64,000 nt of DNA from assembly GCA_946811185.2 (NCBI GenBank), contig OX328106.1:5144746-5208745 (forward strand), read 5' to 3'. The notes beneath the pieces are model-generated. The model did no database searches. It had not been told where the DNA came from and was given only the letters and a program-made list of their open reading frames with translations. This DNA is from Hippopus hippopus (taxonomy: Eukaryota > Mollusca > Bivalvia > Cardiida > Cardiidae). This document shows positions 13,601 through 22,463 of the stretch, one piece after another. Position 1 is the stretch's first letter. Each line of letters begins with the position of its first letter. The position numbers and the translations under genes were made by a program.

Positions 13601-15800
13601 GCTATGTGATAAGGGAGCTAAATACATCTGAAAAAAAAAAAGTATCTACCTATGTCAGTTTGTACAGGCTCACATGGATCGAAACTTTTTGCCGATGGTT
13701 AATTTTCTGTATGGCAAAGGGACCATTCTACCTCCAGATCCAGTCAATTTTTAGAGAAAAATCGATTTGATGGATCCGTGAATATGTCATGTTTTGCTTG
13801 GTTAAATGCATCATAGAGATGTATTATATTTCATGTGTCTATTTTTAGAAATGTTTTGGGTAAAGAAATGTCGTAATTTAAGCTGGGGGGAATTATTTCC
13901 CCGTCACAGTGAATATTTTCCTCCTGCCGAAAATCTGGAACTACTTTTTTAAGTTTTTAAGTTTTGAAAGTGGGATATCCATGACAAAATAATCAGAGGA
14001 AATATAACATATAATTTATTTCATCAGCTTGTGGTTAATATGGGGAAATATTTGCCTCAAAAAGGAAAGGTCCGCGAAAATAACTCGTGCCTTACGGCAC
14101 TCGTTATTTTCGCATACCTTTCCCTTTTTCGGCAAATATTTCCCCATATTAACCGCAAGCTGATGAAATAAACTCTATGTATTCAGGGGTCAAATTTAAC
14201 TTTTTTTTCAACTAGAAAAAATTTGCTAGTGACCATTTTTTCTACTAGCCAAAATCGATTTTGTACTAGCAATATTTTAACCCATTGCCACTCAGTCCCG
14301 TGTTTTAACGACTCTGAAATGAGAAACTTATGAAAACATTGTGGCAAAAGGAGAAATTGCTCATAATGAGCAATTTCTGCATTTCCCACAATGTTTTCTA
14401 TATTATTAGAGAATTAACTTTCCTTTGTACCAAATGCAGACGCTTTCAATTTGGGAGAGTCTAAATATTGTTGAGTGGGTCTCCTCTGTTTGCTCATACA
14501 ATATTATAGCTCAAACTCTACACATTCTGCATGGCAAAGAAATATCGTTTGTTTGGACAAACTGTTTGATCATTAATTTATATTAAATAAATATTCCGGC
14601 GATGTCACGGAATCCGGCCTATTGCCGAAAAAACTGGATATTTTCCGCTCCATACTCTCAGCGAAGCAATGCAGACGTATAAACAACGTCAGAATCGTCT
14701 ACGCGCTTTAAATATCGGATACATGTATTTACAATATCGCAACAAGCGTCTCTACGAATACCGGTCACGTGCTCGGTGATACTCTCAAAGGATAGTTTTA
14801 CACCGCATACGGCAATTCAGTGTACACGAAAAACGATCGCATTTATGGATTAATTCAGATTTTTAAGTGGTAGGTTTGCCCATTTTCCGGCGCACTCGCA
14901 AATTATTTCGAGTGCTAGAATTTGGCACTCGCATTTTTTCATTTCAGCTCGCATTTTGCGAGTTTGCGACCGTTAAATTTGAACCTTGGTATTAACCCCT
15001 CTTCTGCTAGAGCATTCTCATTTCTTTCTGACAAGCATGTACCAGTAAAATCCTGAAAAACTCAGTTGCTTTGAATTCAACCAAGGGAAGTAAAGAGCGC
15101 AGTGCCATGATTTACGCCTAAACGAGTTATTCGCATATTGCCGATAAGATGAGACCGACTAGGTAAGTTATTGCTGCCTATAGATCTATACGGGAGTCCG
15201 CGATTGAATCTACATGAGTCTGACCAAACAAAAATCTGCCAAGTGAAGTATTTATTTCGTGCTTCTTCGTAATTTATTAGGAAATAATGGTGGATTATTG
15301 TTTGATAATTCATGGTTACGACCAGCGAAATTTGCCGATTTGATAAGTACCAATACGGGACTACTTAGGTCCTTGCACCATAATAATAACTTTGCCATTT
15401 CAAATTTCAGACAGTGATTCAATCGAATATTTTAGAAAAAAATCCTGTTACATTCAGGTTTATGAGTTTTGTTGATTTATTGTGTCAAATGCCGAAGGAT
15501 ATATTTGGTAATCATAAGACTAAAGATTAAAAGAAAAATGTTATTTTTTTTTTTGGAATAATTCAATATTACTTTTTTTCATGAACATTGGCGAGTTCTG
15601 ATTGGTTGAAAAAAAAAATTCATAGCTCCATAGAAAAAGAAAATTAAGCAGTGCCGGAACTACTTTTTCAGTAATACTAATGTAAACAAACATGTTTACG
15701 AGATTTCATTATGCTTTTCTTTCTAATTTTAGATCTACATGTATATCGAGTCCGAAGTTCAAATTTCTAGCCGAATTTATTTTCTCTGATTATTGGGGAA

Positions 15801-15898
<98 letters not shown>

Positions 15899-16780
15899 AG
15901 TATTTTCAACTTAATTCTAGCGTATTGAACTACTAATAATAAATCTACTAAATCTGCAAATGTTCAATACTATAATGACGTCACGAATTTACGTCCTTTT
16001 TATGTCATGAAAGATCAGTTTTACCGTGTTATGAAATATGAATGAAATGGACATTAAATAAATACGCAATGTTTGATTAAAAAAAAAAAAAAAAAGCAAT
16101 TAGTATTATAGTAAGTGCATATTTGTTATCTGTGATATTGAATTATAAGGAATGGAGAGAGTTTTACTTTTTTTTTTTATCATTGAGGTATAAATAACTC
16201 GCTTAACATGATATTCAGTCAAATTAATAGAAACACAGTCCTGTCATAATTCTGGTCTATAGCAACAAACTGTGTCCTTTATGAACTGGCAAACACATTC
16301 TCATTGTAATGCGGTCCTACGTGGGGGGCAGCCATAAGGAATTACCAAAAACAATTGTACCAGATTTTGATTACGGCCAAACAAAATGGGGTTAGAGGCA
16401 TGAAGCAAAAGATTTTTTTTTGGGGGGGGGGTCAAAGATCGAAATTAATTTCATCGAGTGAATATCATACGATATTTCATGCTTTTCAGTAGTTTATCGA
16501 AATATTGGAACCTTTTTTCATTTTCCTTTTACAACAGTATCTTTTAGACCTAATAAGGTAAAATTCAATATACGTATCTAGTGAAGAAAAGAGAGACAGA
16601 GAGAGATAAACAGATGGAGACGGACGGACTTGACGAGGGACAGAGACAACATAGAAGTCAAAAGGGGCGGAGCGACGAACGTATGAACGGACGGACAAAC
16701 AAACAACAAGAAGTCGTACCCATTTGAATGACGAGGATTCCTACAACACAGAGTGTCCGAATGGAAAATAGAGACGCCAT
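4477..16780 (-). CDS. Gene A: secreted 12-cysteine protein, exons 1-5, 3' end missing
   Basis: Split gene spanning 16780-16720, 9402-9282, 7808-7684, 6035-5927 and 4601-4477. Every boundary is GT-AG, with phases 1, 2, 1, 2, 1. Joined, the exons read without a stop for 180 codons plus one base. Residues 1-20 form a signal peptide. Cysteines fall at about 26, 34, 60, 69, 77, 97, 110, 123, 138, 147, 156 and 180, three per exon, giving two six-cysteine modules. An N-V-T glycosylation sequon lies in exon 4. The last exon, which in gene B encodes the membrane or GPI tail, is not found here and may lie left of position 1. The protein is probably secreted or cell-surface. I do not recognise the family; the pattern loosely resembles small six-to-eight-cysteine domains of the DUF19/T20D4.11-like type. 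Function unknown. Confidence 0.82.
4667..4670. other. Empty TTAA target site
   Basis: The text GAATTAGTTAA here aligns with GAATTAG-TTAA at 31702-31712 in block B. There an 845-bp element is inserted and TTAA is present on both sides. The single copy here is the preinsertion state. Confidence 0.75.
5572..5822. mobile_element. MITE family with TGTCAGCCTGCGCAGG palindrome
   Basis: The left part reads 'ggggtttgatacatct...aatccataaaatcca' and the right part 'gaggtggaatggtcttttgaca...gatgcattgaac...cacagagcgtggtcc'. Related copies lie at 6786-7018, 12385-13345 (interrupted), 13612-13745, 34180-34400, 44626-44800, 45020-45235 and 47748-47880. This copy has a degraded central palindrome. Confidence 0.6.
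5927..6035 (-). CDS. Gene A exon 4 (first half of module 2)
   Basis: The acceptor TTTTTTGTCCAG precedes 6035 and the donor GTAGGTAC follows 5927. The exon is 109 nt (2+105+2), the same length as in gene B. It encodes SSASCWNNDQVQDG, a cysteine in NHCATF, the sequon N-V-T and a final PTPDC. It enters in phase 1 and leaves in phase 2. Confidence 0.87.
6066..6425. mobile_element. Foldback element 'CGTGGTTTATCGTTCAATAA', copy 1
   Basis: Long hairpin at 6066-6213. The left arm reads TTTATCGTTCAATAAAACC, TGTGAGTTATGAGGCACAAT, ... and the right arm is its complement, with an AGGGCGATAGCTCGAG centre. An attached body (6230-6425) is shared with 17765-17860. Other copies: 17606-17860, 18343-18430 and 54530-54611. 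Confidence 0.75.
6786..7018. mobile_element. MITE family with TGTCAGCCTGCGCAGG palindrome, copy
   Basis: Reads 'aaggggcataatgcatctccgtg ... catcacataattata ... gaggtagactaagtc ... cgatactttttgtag ... cattaaaca'. It keeps both ends of the family, with the central palindrome worn (GCGCAGGCTGACTTGG). Its intact 'ATAATTAT' segment shows the preinsertion sequence for the hub MITE at 12441-13174. Confidence 0.6.
7570..7625. repeat. GATCAAGATCAGACTGCAC palindrome fragment
   Basis: Short inverted repeat around GCACGTTCTGTGC, one of a dispersed family. Related copies: 4748-4790, 19115-19205, 25050-25150, 33430-33480, 36060-36125, 38755-38825 and 48315-48385. Confidence 0.5.
7684..7808 (-). CDS. Gene A exon 3 (second half of module 1)
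   Basis: The acceptor TTTTCTACAG precedes 7808 and the donor GTTTGTCAG follows 7684. The exon is 125 nt (1+123+1). It encodes FKLCVETPMAEC and, near its end, YLCEDKYA. It enters in phase 2 and leaves in phase 1. The intron just upstream carries a long polypurine tract (7862-8060). Confidence 0.87.
7862..8060. repeat. Polypurine (GAAA)n microsatellite
   Basis: Almost pure A/G on the + strand with GAAA and GAAAG units. It lies just upstream (in gene sense) of the exon 3 acceptor, so the pre-mRNA has a long pyrimidine run before exon 3. The matching intron of gene B has an expanded version at 36650-37110. Serine/phenylalanine-rich frames here are antisense artefacts. Confidence 0.85.
8275..8335. 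repeat. Snapback MITE fragment
   Basis: Reads 'tctttactggatgacaaaat', 'tctagacttgttcaaatcg' and 'aaagccttcagataaa', the terminal part of the abundant snapback family. It aligns with the fuller copy in block B at 37205-37420, so it predates the duplication. Confidence 0.55.
8501..8985 (-). mobile_element. Hub MITE (composite hairpin element), inverted copy
   Basis: Begins TTTCATGCTTTCCGGTAGG after a T-rich run ending in TTA. It runs through 'tcgagaaatgtcggtgaaat', a CACTGG/GTTACAACC segment, 'ttacctaggtaa' and a G-run at 8838-8848, and ends in a hairpin of about 130 bp around GTGGCTGCGCCAC (8850-8985). Gene B lacks it at the matching intron site near 37560. Confidence 0.8.
9282..9402 (-). CDS. 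Gene A exon 2 (first half of module 1)
   Basis: The acceptor TTTGCTCTCAG precedes 9402 and the donor GTAGGCATA follows 9282. The exon is 121 nt (2+117+2), identical in length to gene B. It encodes PVFLCDTLAVLGCVGNNFG, then DDGLPDVKG, and ends KLQSLC. It enters in phase 1 and leaves in phase 2. Confidence 0.86.
9924..10469. mobile_element. Possible short TIR element
   Basis: CAAAACTTCTAACCGGCCAC (9924-9943) returns inverted as GTGGCCGTTTAGAAGTTTTG at 10448-10467, giving terminal inverted repeats of about 24 bp around 500 bp of non-coding sequence. Only this copy was seen, so the family is not confirmed. Confidence 0.45.
11306..12209. mobile_element. TTAA-flanked non-autonomous DNA transposon, copy 1
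   Basis: Flanked by TTAA at 11302-11305 and 12210-12213. The left end is CGACGTATATCACAAATTT; the right end is a degenerate inverted match (ACAATTGTTGTATACATCG). The interior matches 31713-32557 throughout ('taacggacagattttt', 'gctcatcatgtcttt', 'cagttccaaaattcagctta'). No transposase frame is present. Confidence 0.75.
12441..13174 (+). mobile_element. Hub MITE, split by a SINE
   Basis: Runs from ATAGAGGATATTTG to GCATGAAA, with TAA at 12438-12440 and 13175-13177. Parts: hairpin 12460-12600 around GTGGCGCAGCCAC, TTTATTTCATGC, G-run at 12618-12628, body with 'cctaggtaactag' and GAAATATCGAAAAATATTTC. Removing the element and one TAA restores the 'AAATAATTATG' text of the host MITE, supporting a 3-bp TAA duplication. 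Confidence 0.85.
12694..12928 (+). mobile_element. tRNA-derived SINE
   Basis: The 5' head is tRNA-like, with an A-box-like TGGCTCAGTCGTAAAG and a B-box GGTTCGAGCC at 12748-12757. A conserved body follows ('gggtaagacacttcagagcc', 'tatgactgaaataatg', 'gcggcgttaaacacc') and the 3' tail is (CAAA)n at 12910-12928. Flanks ACCCCCTCCG and AACCCTCTCCG are an imperfect target duplication inside the hub MITE. Related copies: 22464-22698, 22755-22970 and the 3' fragment at 37740-37795. Confidence 0.85.
13612..13745. mobile_element. MITE family with TGTCAGCCTGCGCAGG palindrome, rearranged copy
   Basis: Contains 'agggagctaaatacatctg', 'ctatgtcagtttgtacagg', 'cgaaactttttgccgatgg' and, inverted, 'atggcaaagggaccattcta'. 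The parts are in a scrambled order relative to other copies. Confidence 0.45.
14018..14172. repeat. Foldback element, about 155 bp
   Basis: Near-perfect hairpin. The left arm reads 'ttatttcatcagcttgtgg', 'ttaatatggggaaatatttg', 'aaaggaaaggt', 'cgaaaataactcgtgcc'; the right arm is the complement, ending 'ccgcaagctgatgaaataa'. The centre is GCCTTACGGC. Confidence 0.8.
14290..14480. mobile_element. Snapback MITE copy
   Basis: Central hairpin 'aggagaaattgctca' / 'tgagcaatttct' at 14352-14385, flanked by GAAAACATTGTGG and CCCACAATGTTTTCT, then a terminal segment 'gacgctttcaatttggg' and 'agagtctaaatattg'. Confidence 0.6.
15571..16198. mobile_element. Non-autonomous element with terminal hairpin, copy 2 (half hairpin)
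   Basis: Aligns with 3779-4350: 'catgaacattggcgagttct', 'cagtgccggaact', 'gaatttattttctctga', 'aatgacgtcacgaatttacg'. Only one arm of the terminal hairpin is present (16150-16195). The body is interrupted by a compound microsatellite at 15799-15895. Confidence 0.7.
15799..15895. repeat. Compound microsatellite A(n)-(TA)n-(TC)n
   Basis: A run of A, then about 13 TA units, then about 25 TC/CT units. It lies inside the hairpin-ended element, where copy 1 has none at the matching place (near 3995-4015). Confidence 0.95.
16290..16510 (-). mobile_element. Hub MITE remnant with internal deletion
   Basis: Carries inverted hub text ('aattaccaaaaacaattgta', 'ccagattttgatta', G-run at 16421-16431, 'tcaaagatcgaaattaattt') and ends TTTCATGCTTTTCAGTAG. 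Most of the body and one hairpin arm are gone. Confidence 0.6.
16720..16780 (-). CDS. Gene A exon 1 (signal peptide)
   Basis: Start ATG at 16780 lies in a strong context (AAAATGGCG). The exon has 61 nt encoding MASLFSIRTLCVVGILVIQM plus one base, then the donor GTACGAC. A short basic/polar start and a hydrophobic core fit a cleavable signal peptide. Length, phase and the TLCVVG core match gene B exon 1. Confidence 0.85.
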
Positions 16781-16856
16781 TTTCTCTGAGGTGGAATGTG
16801 CAACGTGCTGTCAATGCGAAGTTTTGCTCTGTGCCGCGCGCTCGTCGCACTTAACG

Positions 16857-16866
16857 CCTTTTATCT
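16857..16866 (-). promoter_or_regulatory. TATA-like box of gene A
   Basis: GATAAAAGGC on the minus strand, about 80 bp upstream of the start codon. The same box, spacing and downstream AGCGCGC-type sequence occur before gene B (49533-49542). Conservation in both paralogues supports a core promoter, with transcription starting near 16825-16835. Confidence 0.6.
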
Positions 16867-17116
16867 CTTATAGGCGGAACAAATTTACCACCGTCCAAAC
16901 TGAACACTTGTGCAAACGACAAAGAAGACTGATTGTTGCTAATTTTAAGGTGTAATACTAAAAATGATCAGGATTTCCTTGTCTTTGAGGAAAAAAATAA
17001 TAATAACCATCGTGGAAAGGAGGTTTTGCTGGTAATCAGCTCACTTATATTTTTCATATAATTATGATATAGCTTCTTCCTCTGAGTTGTAGATTTTCGA
17101 GAGCTTTTTGCAAAGG

Positions 17117-17345
17117 GTGAACTCTTTACCAGACGACAAAATTTTAGACTTTTCCAAATTGAAAGCATGTGCAGACGACAAATTAAAAGTGGCTGAATAA
17201 TCAGGCTTTTCTTTGAAATGGTAGAAAACGTTGTTGGAAAAGGACAAAAAGCTGGTAACCAGCATTTTCTCCTTTTCCAACAATGTTTTCAAAAGTTATT
17301 TTTTCTGGGTCGTTAAAACATGAGATCGTTTGGCAGAGGGTGAAT
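17117..17345. mobile_element. Snapback MITE copy shared by both duplication blocks
   Basis: Runs from CTCTTTACCAGACGACAAAA through the central CTGGTAACCAGCATTTTCTC hairpin near 17255 to GATCGTTTGGCAGAGGG. The same copy occupies the same position upstream of gene B (49782-50000), so it predates the duplication. Confidence 0.75.
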
Positions 17346-17605
17346 CAGAAACGGTAGTTGGATCAATACTCTGCCACTGCACTGTGTTTATCAAGTCCTT
17401 GATAATCGAATGACCCCAAGGAAGATTAATTTTGAAAACATTGTGAAACAGGAAAAAAATCTTACAACGTTTTCCCGCTGTTTTCTGCTTTGCTAAAAGA
17501 AATTCAATAATTTGAGCCACAATTAAAGTATATTTTAGTCAAAATGTAGAGAAAACAAAACAATTAAAAAAGCACGGATATCATTTAAGAAAAAAATCTT
17601 CTGTC

Positions 17606-17860
17606 TATAGTGGTTAATTGTTCAATAAACCACGGTTGTGAGTAATGAGGTACAATAGTTAATCAACAAGGGCAATAGTCCGAGTGTTTTTTTTTTTTTT
17701 TTTTTTGCGCCTCATAATCACAACCGTGGTTTATTGAACGATAAACTACGATAGAAAGAAGATTATTTCGATTCTATCAAGAACATGTCTTGTTCATAGG
17801 AAAACAAGTTCATACTTAGTGTAAAAACGCGGGTGCGAACTATATTCCCTTGAATTACTC
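17606..17860. mobile_element. Foldback element 'CGTGGTTTATCGTTCAATAA', copy 2
   Basis: Hairpin arms at 17615-17690 and 17700-17755. The loop is replaced by a T-run (17685-17706). The attached body ('ggaaaacaagttcatactta', 'gtaaaaacgcggg') matches 6255-6330. Confidence 0.75.
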
Positions 17861-18342
17861 ACGGCTGTTCCACTTACTAACCAAAACAAAACCCCACTGC
17901 CCAGGCAGTAAATACAAGAAGAATCAAAGTTCAAAAAAAAAAAAAAAAAAAAGTTCGGCATCAAACACAATATAAAAAAACCGTACTGTTTTACTGTTAT
18001 ATTTTCTCCCTTACAAATGACAAAGAAAGTATCGTCAAACAGTAGAGTCGCGGTCACTTCAAATGCTTTGAATATTATCCCTCAAACTCCCAATCCCATT
18101 TCCGATGCAAAACCGAACAATTTTGAACTAATCTTTAACATGAAAAGACACTTGATTTACAGTTGTTTACTGGTAACATTTCAAATAGTTTCATCGTTGT
18201 CAACTTTTATCAAAAACAGTTTTCATCGTCAGTAAATCTTTAAGTTTTTCCTTCCTCCCTAGTTGAGTAGCTGAAAATGATGATTTGTTTGTAAACGTCA
18301 AGTGACTTTCATGGGTAAAATATCGGTAGAAGGAGACATGGA

Positions 18343-18430
18343 ACAACCACGGTTTATCGTTCAATAAACCACGTTTGTGAGTTATGAGGCACAATAAGTA
18401 ATCCAAGAGGGCGAAATCTCGAAGGTTTAT
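18343..18430. mobile_element. Foldback element half copy
   Basis: One arm only: 'ggtttatcgttcaataaacc', 'acgtttgtgagttatgaggc', 'acaataagtaatcca', then 'gaggtttatttatt'. Confidence 0.6.
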
Positions 18431-18510
18431 TTATTAAAAAGATCTTCGGTCTCGCGCCATATCGAATTTTCTCACGCTGCTCGAATTACAAGCAACAGGA
18501 AAGTTACTAC

Positions 18511-18968
18511 ATAGAGGATATTTGTTTATTTTTTTCGGTGAAAGATCGAAATTTATTTCAACGAGTGAACATCATCTGTAATAACCGATAATGTTCACGA
18601 GATTAAATAAATTTCGATGTTTTACCGAAAAAAAAGCAAATATTCTATTCATTTCATGTCTCTAACCTCCTTTTTTTTGGGGGGGGGGCTTAAAATTCTT
18701 TTCGGTAATTCCCCGAGGCGTATCCCATCCGCATAACAACCCATTATAATATTACGTAAATCGCGAGAAATGTAGGGTAAATTACGTCTTATTTCCATCT
18801 GGTTGAGTGGCACGCACATTTACCTAGGTAAGTAGTGCGCGGGAACTACTGTTTCCGCCTTCATTTGAATAGTTAGGAAATAAAATCGATATTTTCACTG
18901 GTCGTAACCGTGAAATATCGAAAAATATTTCACCGTTATTTCTCGATATACTACCGGAAAGCATGAAA
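18511..18968 (+). mobile_element. Hub MITE copy
   Basis: Starts ATAGAGGATATTTG, ends GCATGAAA, followed by TAA. The hairpin (18535-18640) has lost its GTGGCGCAGCCAC centre. G-run at 18679-18688; 'ttacctaggtaagtag' at 18818. Confidence 0.8.
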
Positions 18969-19114
18969 TAAAACATGATGTTCCGTTTGTCTTGCGAAAC
19001 CTTTTTTTTCTAACCATGTATGTAAAATATCGCTCAAAGAGAGATAACTCTGTCTGACTGTCTATAGTAAGTAACAATTGTCGCTCGCAAATGCATAACT
19101 TTTAAAATGCTACA

Positions 19115-19205
19115 TATCTCCTTATCGGACAGTGTAGATCCAAGATCAGACTGCACGAAAAGTGATCTTGATCTACATTGCCCGCAAAAGGTCCATGAGT
19201 ATCGC
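19115..19205. repeat. GATCAAGATCAGACTGCAC palindrome family
   Basis: 'cttatcggacagtgtagatc', 'caagatcagactgcac', inverted 'gtgatcttgatctacattg' and 'cccgcaaaagg'. Same family as 25050-25150 and 36060-36125. Confidence 0.6.
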
Positions 19206-19554
19206 TAAGCAGCTTAAGAATTAATAGGTGGAAAAGCCGAAAGCTTTCTAGACTGATAAAGTGTGACATAATTGCGAAAGTCAAGAATAGCCTTATCAAC
19301 AGTGGAATTTGTTTTGCCTGACAAGTGTTCGATTTTCATAGACTTGAAAAACAGACCATAAAAAACCGGAACGACATCAGCAATTGCTTTGAAGGCCTTT
19401 AAAACATGAAACACCGTGGAAATCTATGCAGTCGTGCAGCCGTCAGGGGCAACATCTGGCACGAAGATACAAGAACGATTATAGTTTCATAAAATAGGGA
19501 TGAAATGGGTTAAAACTGTATGATAACGAGTAGAGATGTGTCTTTAACTCACTA

Positions 19555-19715
19555 CCTGGCGACGAAATTCTAGACTTGTCAAAACAGAAAGCATTTGCAG
19601 ACTAAAATTTAAAATTGAGTCAATTGATAAAATTTGTCCTTGATAAATAGAAAGCATTGCCCGCAAGGTTTTGAAAGGCCTTCGTCCTCAAGGTCGTTAA
19701 AAGTCGGGATTTTTA
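19555..19715. mobile_element. Snapback MITE copy, central hairpin lost
   Basis: Left end 'cgacgaaattctagacttgt', 'aaagcatttgcagac'; right end 'gtcgttaaaagtcgggat'. The AGAAAATGCTGG hairpin is missing. Confidence 0.55.
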
Positions 19716-19954
19716 TTGACTTTTCATTACAATGAAATTATAAACAATGTACAAGACTAAATGAAACATCTTTTGATACAATGAGAATTGTATAAAAATC
19801 AACTATCAGAGAAAATAATCTATATCTACATATATACGCTAGAATTGTCATGAAATAACATAGCTCGCCTGTGGGAGCATAGGTTGAATCATGGCAAGTA
19901 ATTAGAAATGCAAGACAACAGATGAAAAAAAAAAAAAAATAGTTTGAGAAAAGT

Positions 19955-20290
19955 TAAGCAATTTTCTTTTACAAAATCAAACTGGTGTATAGGATTTTAA
20001 AGTTAGATGAATGGTATGCAATGTATACCCATGCAGATAGGATGTCATGCCATGAATCTTTTACCTTAGCAAATAAAATACTTGTTTTTCGGTTCACTGA
20101 TGAGTTATCAGTGAACAGAAAACATTCTGTTTTCTAGGCTAATAGAATCATGGCAGGACATGGCATGACATCCTATCTGTAAGGGTATACCGGTACATTG
20201 TATACAATGCATCTGACTTTAAAACTCTATATACCACTGATTTTGTGAAAGACTATCATGAAAAATTTTCTGATAGAATTAATCTTTCTC
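19955..20290. repeat. Foldback element, about 330 bp
   Basis: Left arm 19965-20085 ('aaaatcaaactggtgtata', 'gatgaatggtatgcaatgta', 'gataggatgtcatgcca') pairs with right arm 20155-20260 ('ggcatgacatcctatctgta', 'cattgtatacaatgcatctg', 'tataccactgattttgtg'). The centre is itself a hairpin: 'cactgatgagttatcagtg'. Confidence 0.8.
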
Positions 20291-21399
20291 AAATCATTTC
20301 ATTTAGCGTTAAGTAAATATTATTCTTAGATCGAAGCAATTTTAAAATTGAAGGTCAAGGCGATCTGGGCGGGTGTTACAAGAAAAAATTAAGTCTCTTA
20401 TTTTGCTCAAGTCTGCTTGACTCATTTTTCGACTTAAGTTGAGCTCGTTATTTCAGACGCATTTCAATCATATAAAGAGACTTTAGAAACATTCTCCAAT
20501 CCTAAACTCACAAAACGTTGCAGACTCAGTTCAGCAAAATGAAGGACTTAAGTCATTTTAACACACCTGTGTCCGTTATTTTGCCGAGTCGAGTGAAATG
20601 TTGGGTCAACTTCATAAGTCTGTTGATATTAGTAAAATGGGTCTCAAGTCACAAACTCAACAAGAGTCGGAAAATGTGTGTAAGCAGACTTATGCAAAAT
20701 AAAAGACTTAAGTTTTTTTTGTTAAACTGGGCCCTGTACCTTATGACCTGAAAAACGTTAAGAGTCATCTGGTCATGCTAACCACAATATCAAGTCTGAA
20801 GAGTCTAGGCCACACCAATTTGAAGTTATAGATAGGAAACCATTCTACGTTTAAAGGTCATAGTGACCTTAATATGATTTAATGACTAAAGGTCACAGTG
20901 AACCTTGACCATTAACCTGGCACATAGGAGCTAAAAATACAAAGGTAATTGTTATGAACAATTTACACAATGTCATACTAAGTGCTGAATATTAAACATT
21001 ATCTGGCTTTGTCTGTACATAAAATAAAGCAGTCATTCTCATGAAAATGAATAAAAAGAAACTGAAAAAAAAAAAAAAGAAAAACCTACACAAACTGTAA
21101 TGACTGCTTTCAATCATTAAGTAACTGTGTTTAGACACTAAACGAAAATTTAGTCCTTTTAAAAATTAAAGCAGGTGGAACTTAAAGTTCCAGGGAATAC
21201 TATACCCAATCAAGAGTTATTTTCAGTGCTACCTTTTGTCACTTGTGTAAAACTAATTTTAAAGGATTTATATTCAAGAACGAAACTGAATATTCCTTTT
21301 ACAGTTATCACTCTTTGTGAGAAACAGATACTCAAACAGAAAGAGCTTGACAATAAAATTGCATAAAAGTTTGTCCTAAAACTGATTATGAAGTTCTAA
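20291..21399. other. No gene recognised; CTTAAGT-containing repeats
   Basis: 20340-20750 holds related phrases ('aagtctcttattttgctcaa', 'ggacttaagtcattt', 'gcaaaataaaagacttaag') that suggest a MITE with CTTAAGT-rich ends. No boundaries could be fixed. 20760-21399 shows no gene or family I recognise. Confidence 0.4.
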
Positions 21400-21402
21400 T
21401 TA

Positions 21403-21992
21403 GCAATTTTCAAAAGGGTCCTGGGAGGAGGGTGTTTCTAGTTGTAAGCTGCTAGAATGTTGATCATCAACAACTTCTTCTTTAGATGTTCCTATTTGTG
21501 TGTTATAAGACAGTTCAGTATCAATCAACCTCTTCTTGCAAGCTGGTGATGCTGGAGAATCCATGTCATCGTCGAACATGTCACCAAACTTCTCCATTTT
21601 CACTTCCATCTGTCGCTTGGTTTTCTCAAGAGACATCAGTCTCTGATGCAGATCTGCATTGCTTTTTTTTACAGACTGCATATGGAAATTAATATCCTTC
21701 TCTCTCCTGTTTTCCTCTGTCGCATAGTCTCTAGAACACTGGCAGCTTCTTGGTTTTCTTTCTTATGAATGTGGTAAAGTGCTATCTTCATCTGGCTGTC
21801 CGCATAGCCGAAGTGGTCCTTCAGACACTTCTCCAATCTCACCTAGGCATCAAAGTCTGGTGAACTTATACTCTGGCTTGAACTGGGTGATGGCTGATCA
21901 CCGCTAACAGGTGTGGGAGTAAAGAACTTTACAGGGGAACACATCACCACATGCTGACTAGATCCAGCTGAGTCACTTTCACTGCTAGACAT
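21403..21992 (-). pseudogene. Intronless broken coding sequence, acidic/coiled-coil protein
   Basis: The reading starts at ATG 21992 (MSSSESDSAGSSQHVV..., serine-rich) and meets one in-frame TAG at about 21846-21844 (after SSPDFDA, before VRLEKCLKDHFGY). It then needs a frame change near 21720-21745 to enter the 21681-21403 frame. The C-terminal part (MQSVKKSNADLHQRL...) has heptad-like spacing for a short coiled coil, then an acidic FDDDMD stretch and a Ser/Gln-rich end. Because TAG could derive from TGG and one indel restores the frame, this looks like a recently disabled gene or retrocopy of about 195 residues. A GTGAG directly after the TAG could alternatively be a splice donor. The family is not recognised. 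Confidence 0.5.
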
Positions 21993-22463
21993 GATTGTTG
22001 TAAGGTAGTGATTTTGTCAGTAAATATTTGTTCAGTTTATTTTCAGTTTGATTTTGGCAGTAAGAGATAGTAGGTTCAAGTTTTTCTCAGTTTAATATCT
22101 TTAGTCTGAAAGTATTAAAAAAGTACAAATACACATATATGTATAATACTGGTGCAAAATATAAGATACAAACACTGAGGTATAAGTTCTGTATCTGGTC
22201 AGCTGTACACTTATACCCAGCTGCAGGGATCCATCACCTCTACAAGCATACAAAGCCATGAATTAATGTAATTCCATGGCATTTACCCATAGCAGAAAAT
22301 GCACAGTTAAGATGATAGCTCAAAAAGCAATTGTGAGCATCATCTCACACATGCAACAAAGCCAAGTTTCCACTACAAAACATACATATTATACAAGTGG
22401 TGATACTACAAATTGTACATCTTACATAGTTGTGTTATATAGTTTAACAACACAATATACCAT

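Larger units (their letters stand above)
600..17345. repeat. Paralogous block A (tandem segmental duplication)
   Basis: This stretch aligns in the same order and orientation with 29990-50005. Landmarks: 600-960 with 29990-30400, 1051-1500 with 30430-31110, 4456-4670 with 31500-31712, 5360-5520 with 33360-33690, the five coding exons of gene A with those of gene B, the promoter at 16790-16955 with 49460-49640, and the snapback MITE at 17117-17345 with 49782-50000. Most length differences are transposons present in one copy only. Block limits are approximate. Confidence 0.85.

Noticed and set aside
15692..15928. + frame ending in Ile/Tyr and Ser/Leu dipeptide runs
   Set aside because: Translation of the (TA)n(TC)n microsatellite in a non-coding element.
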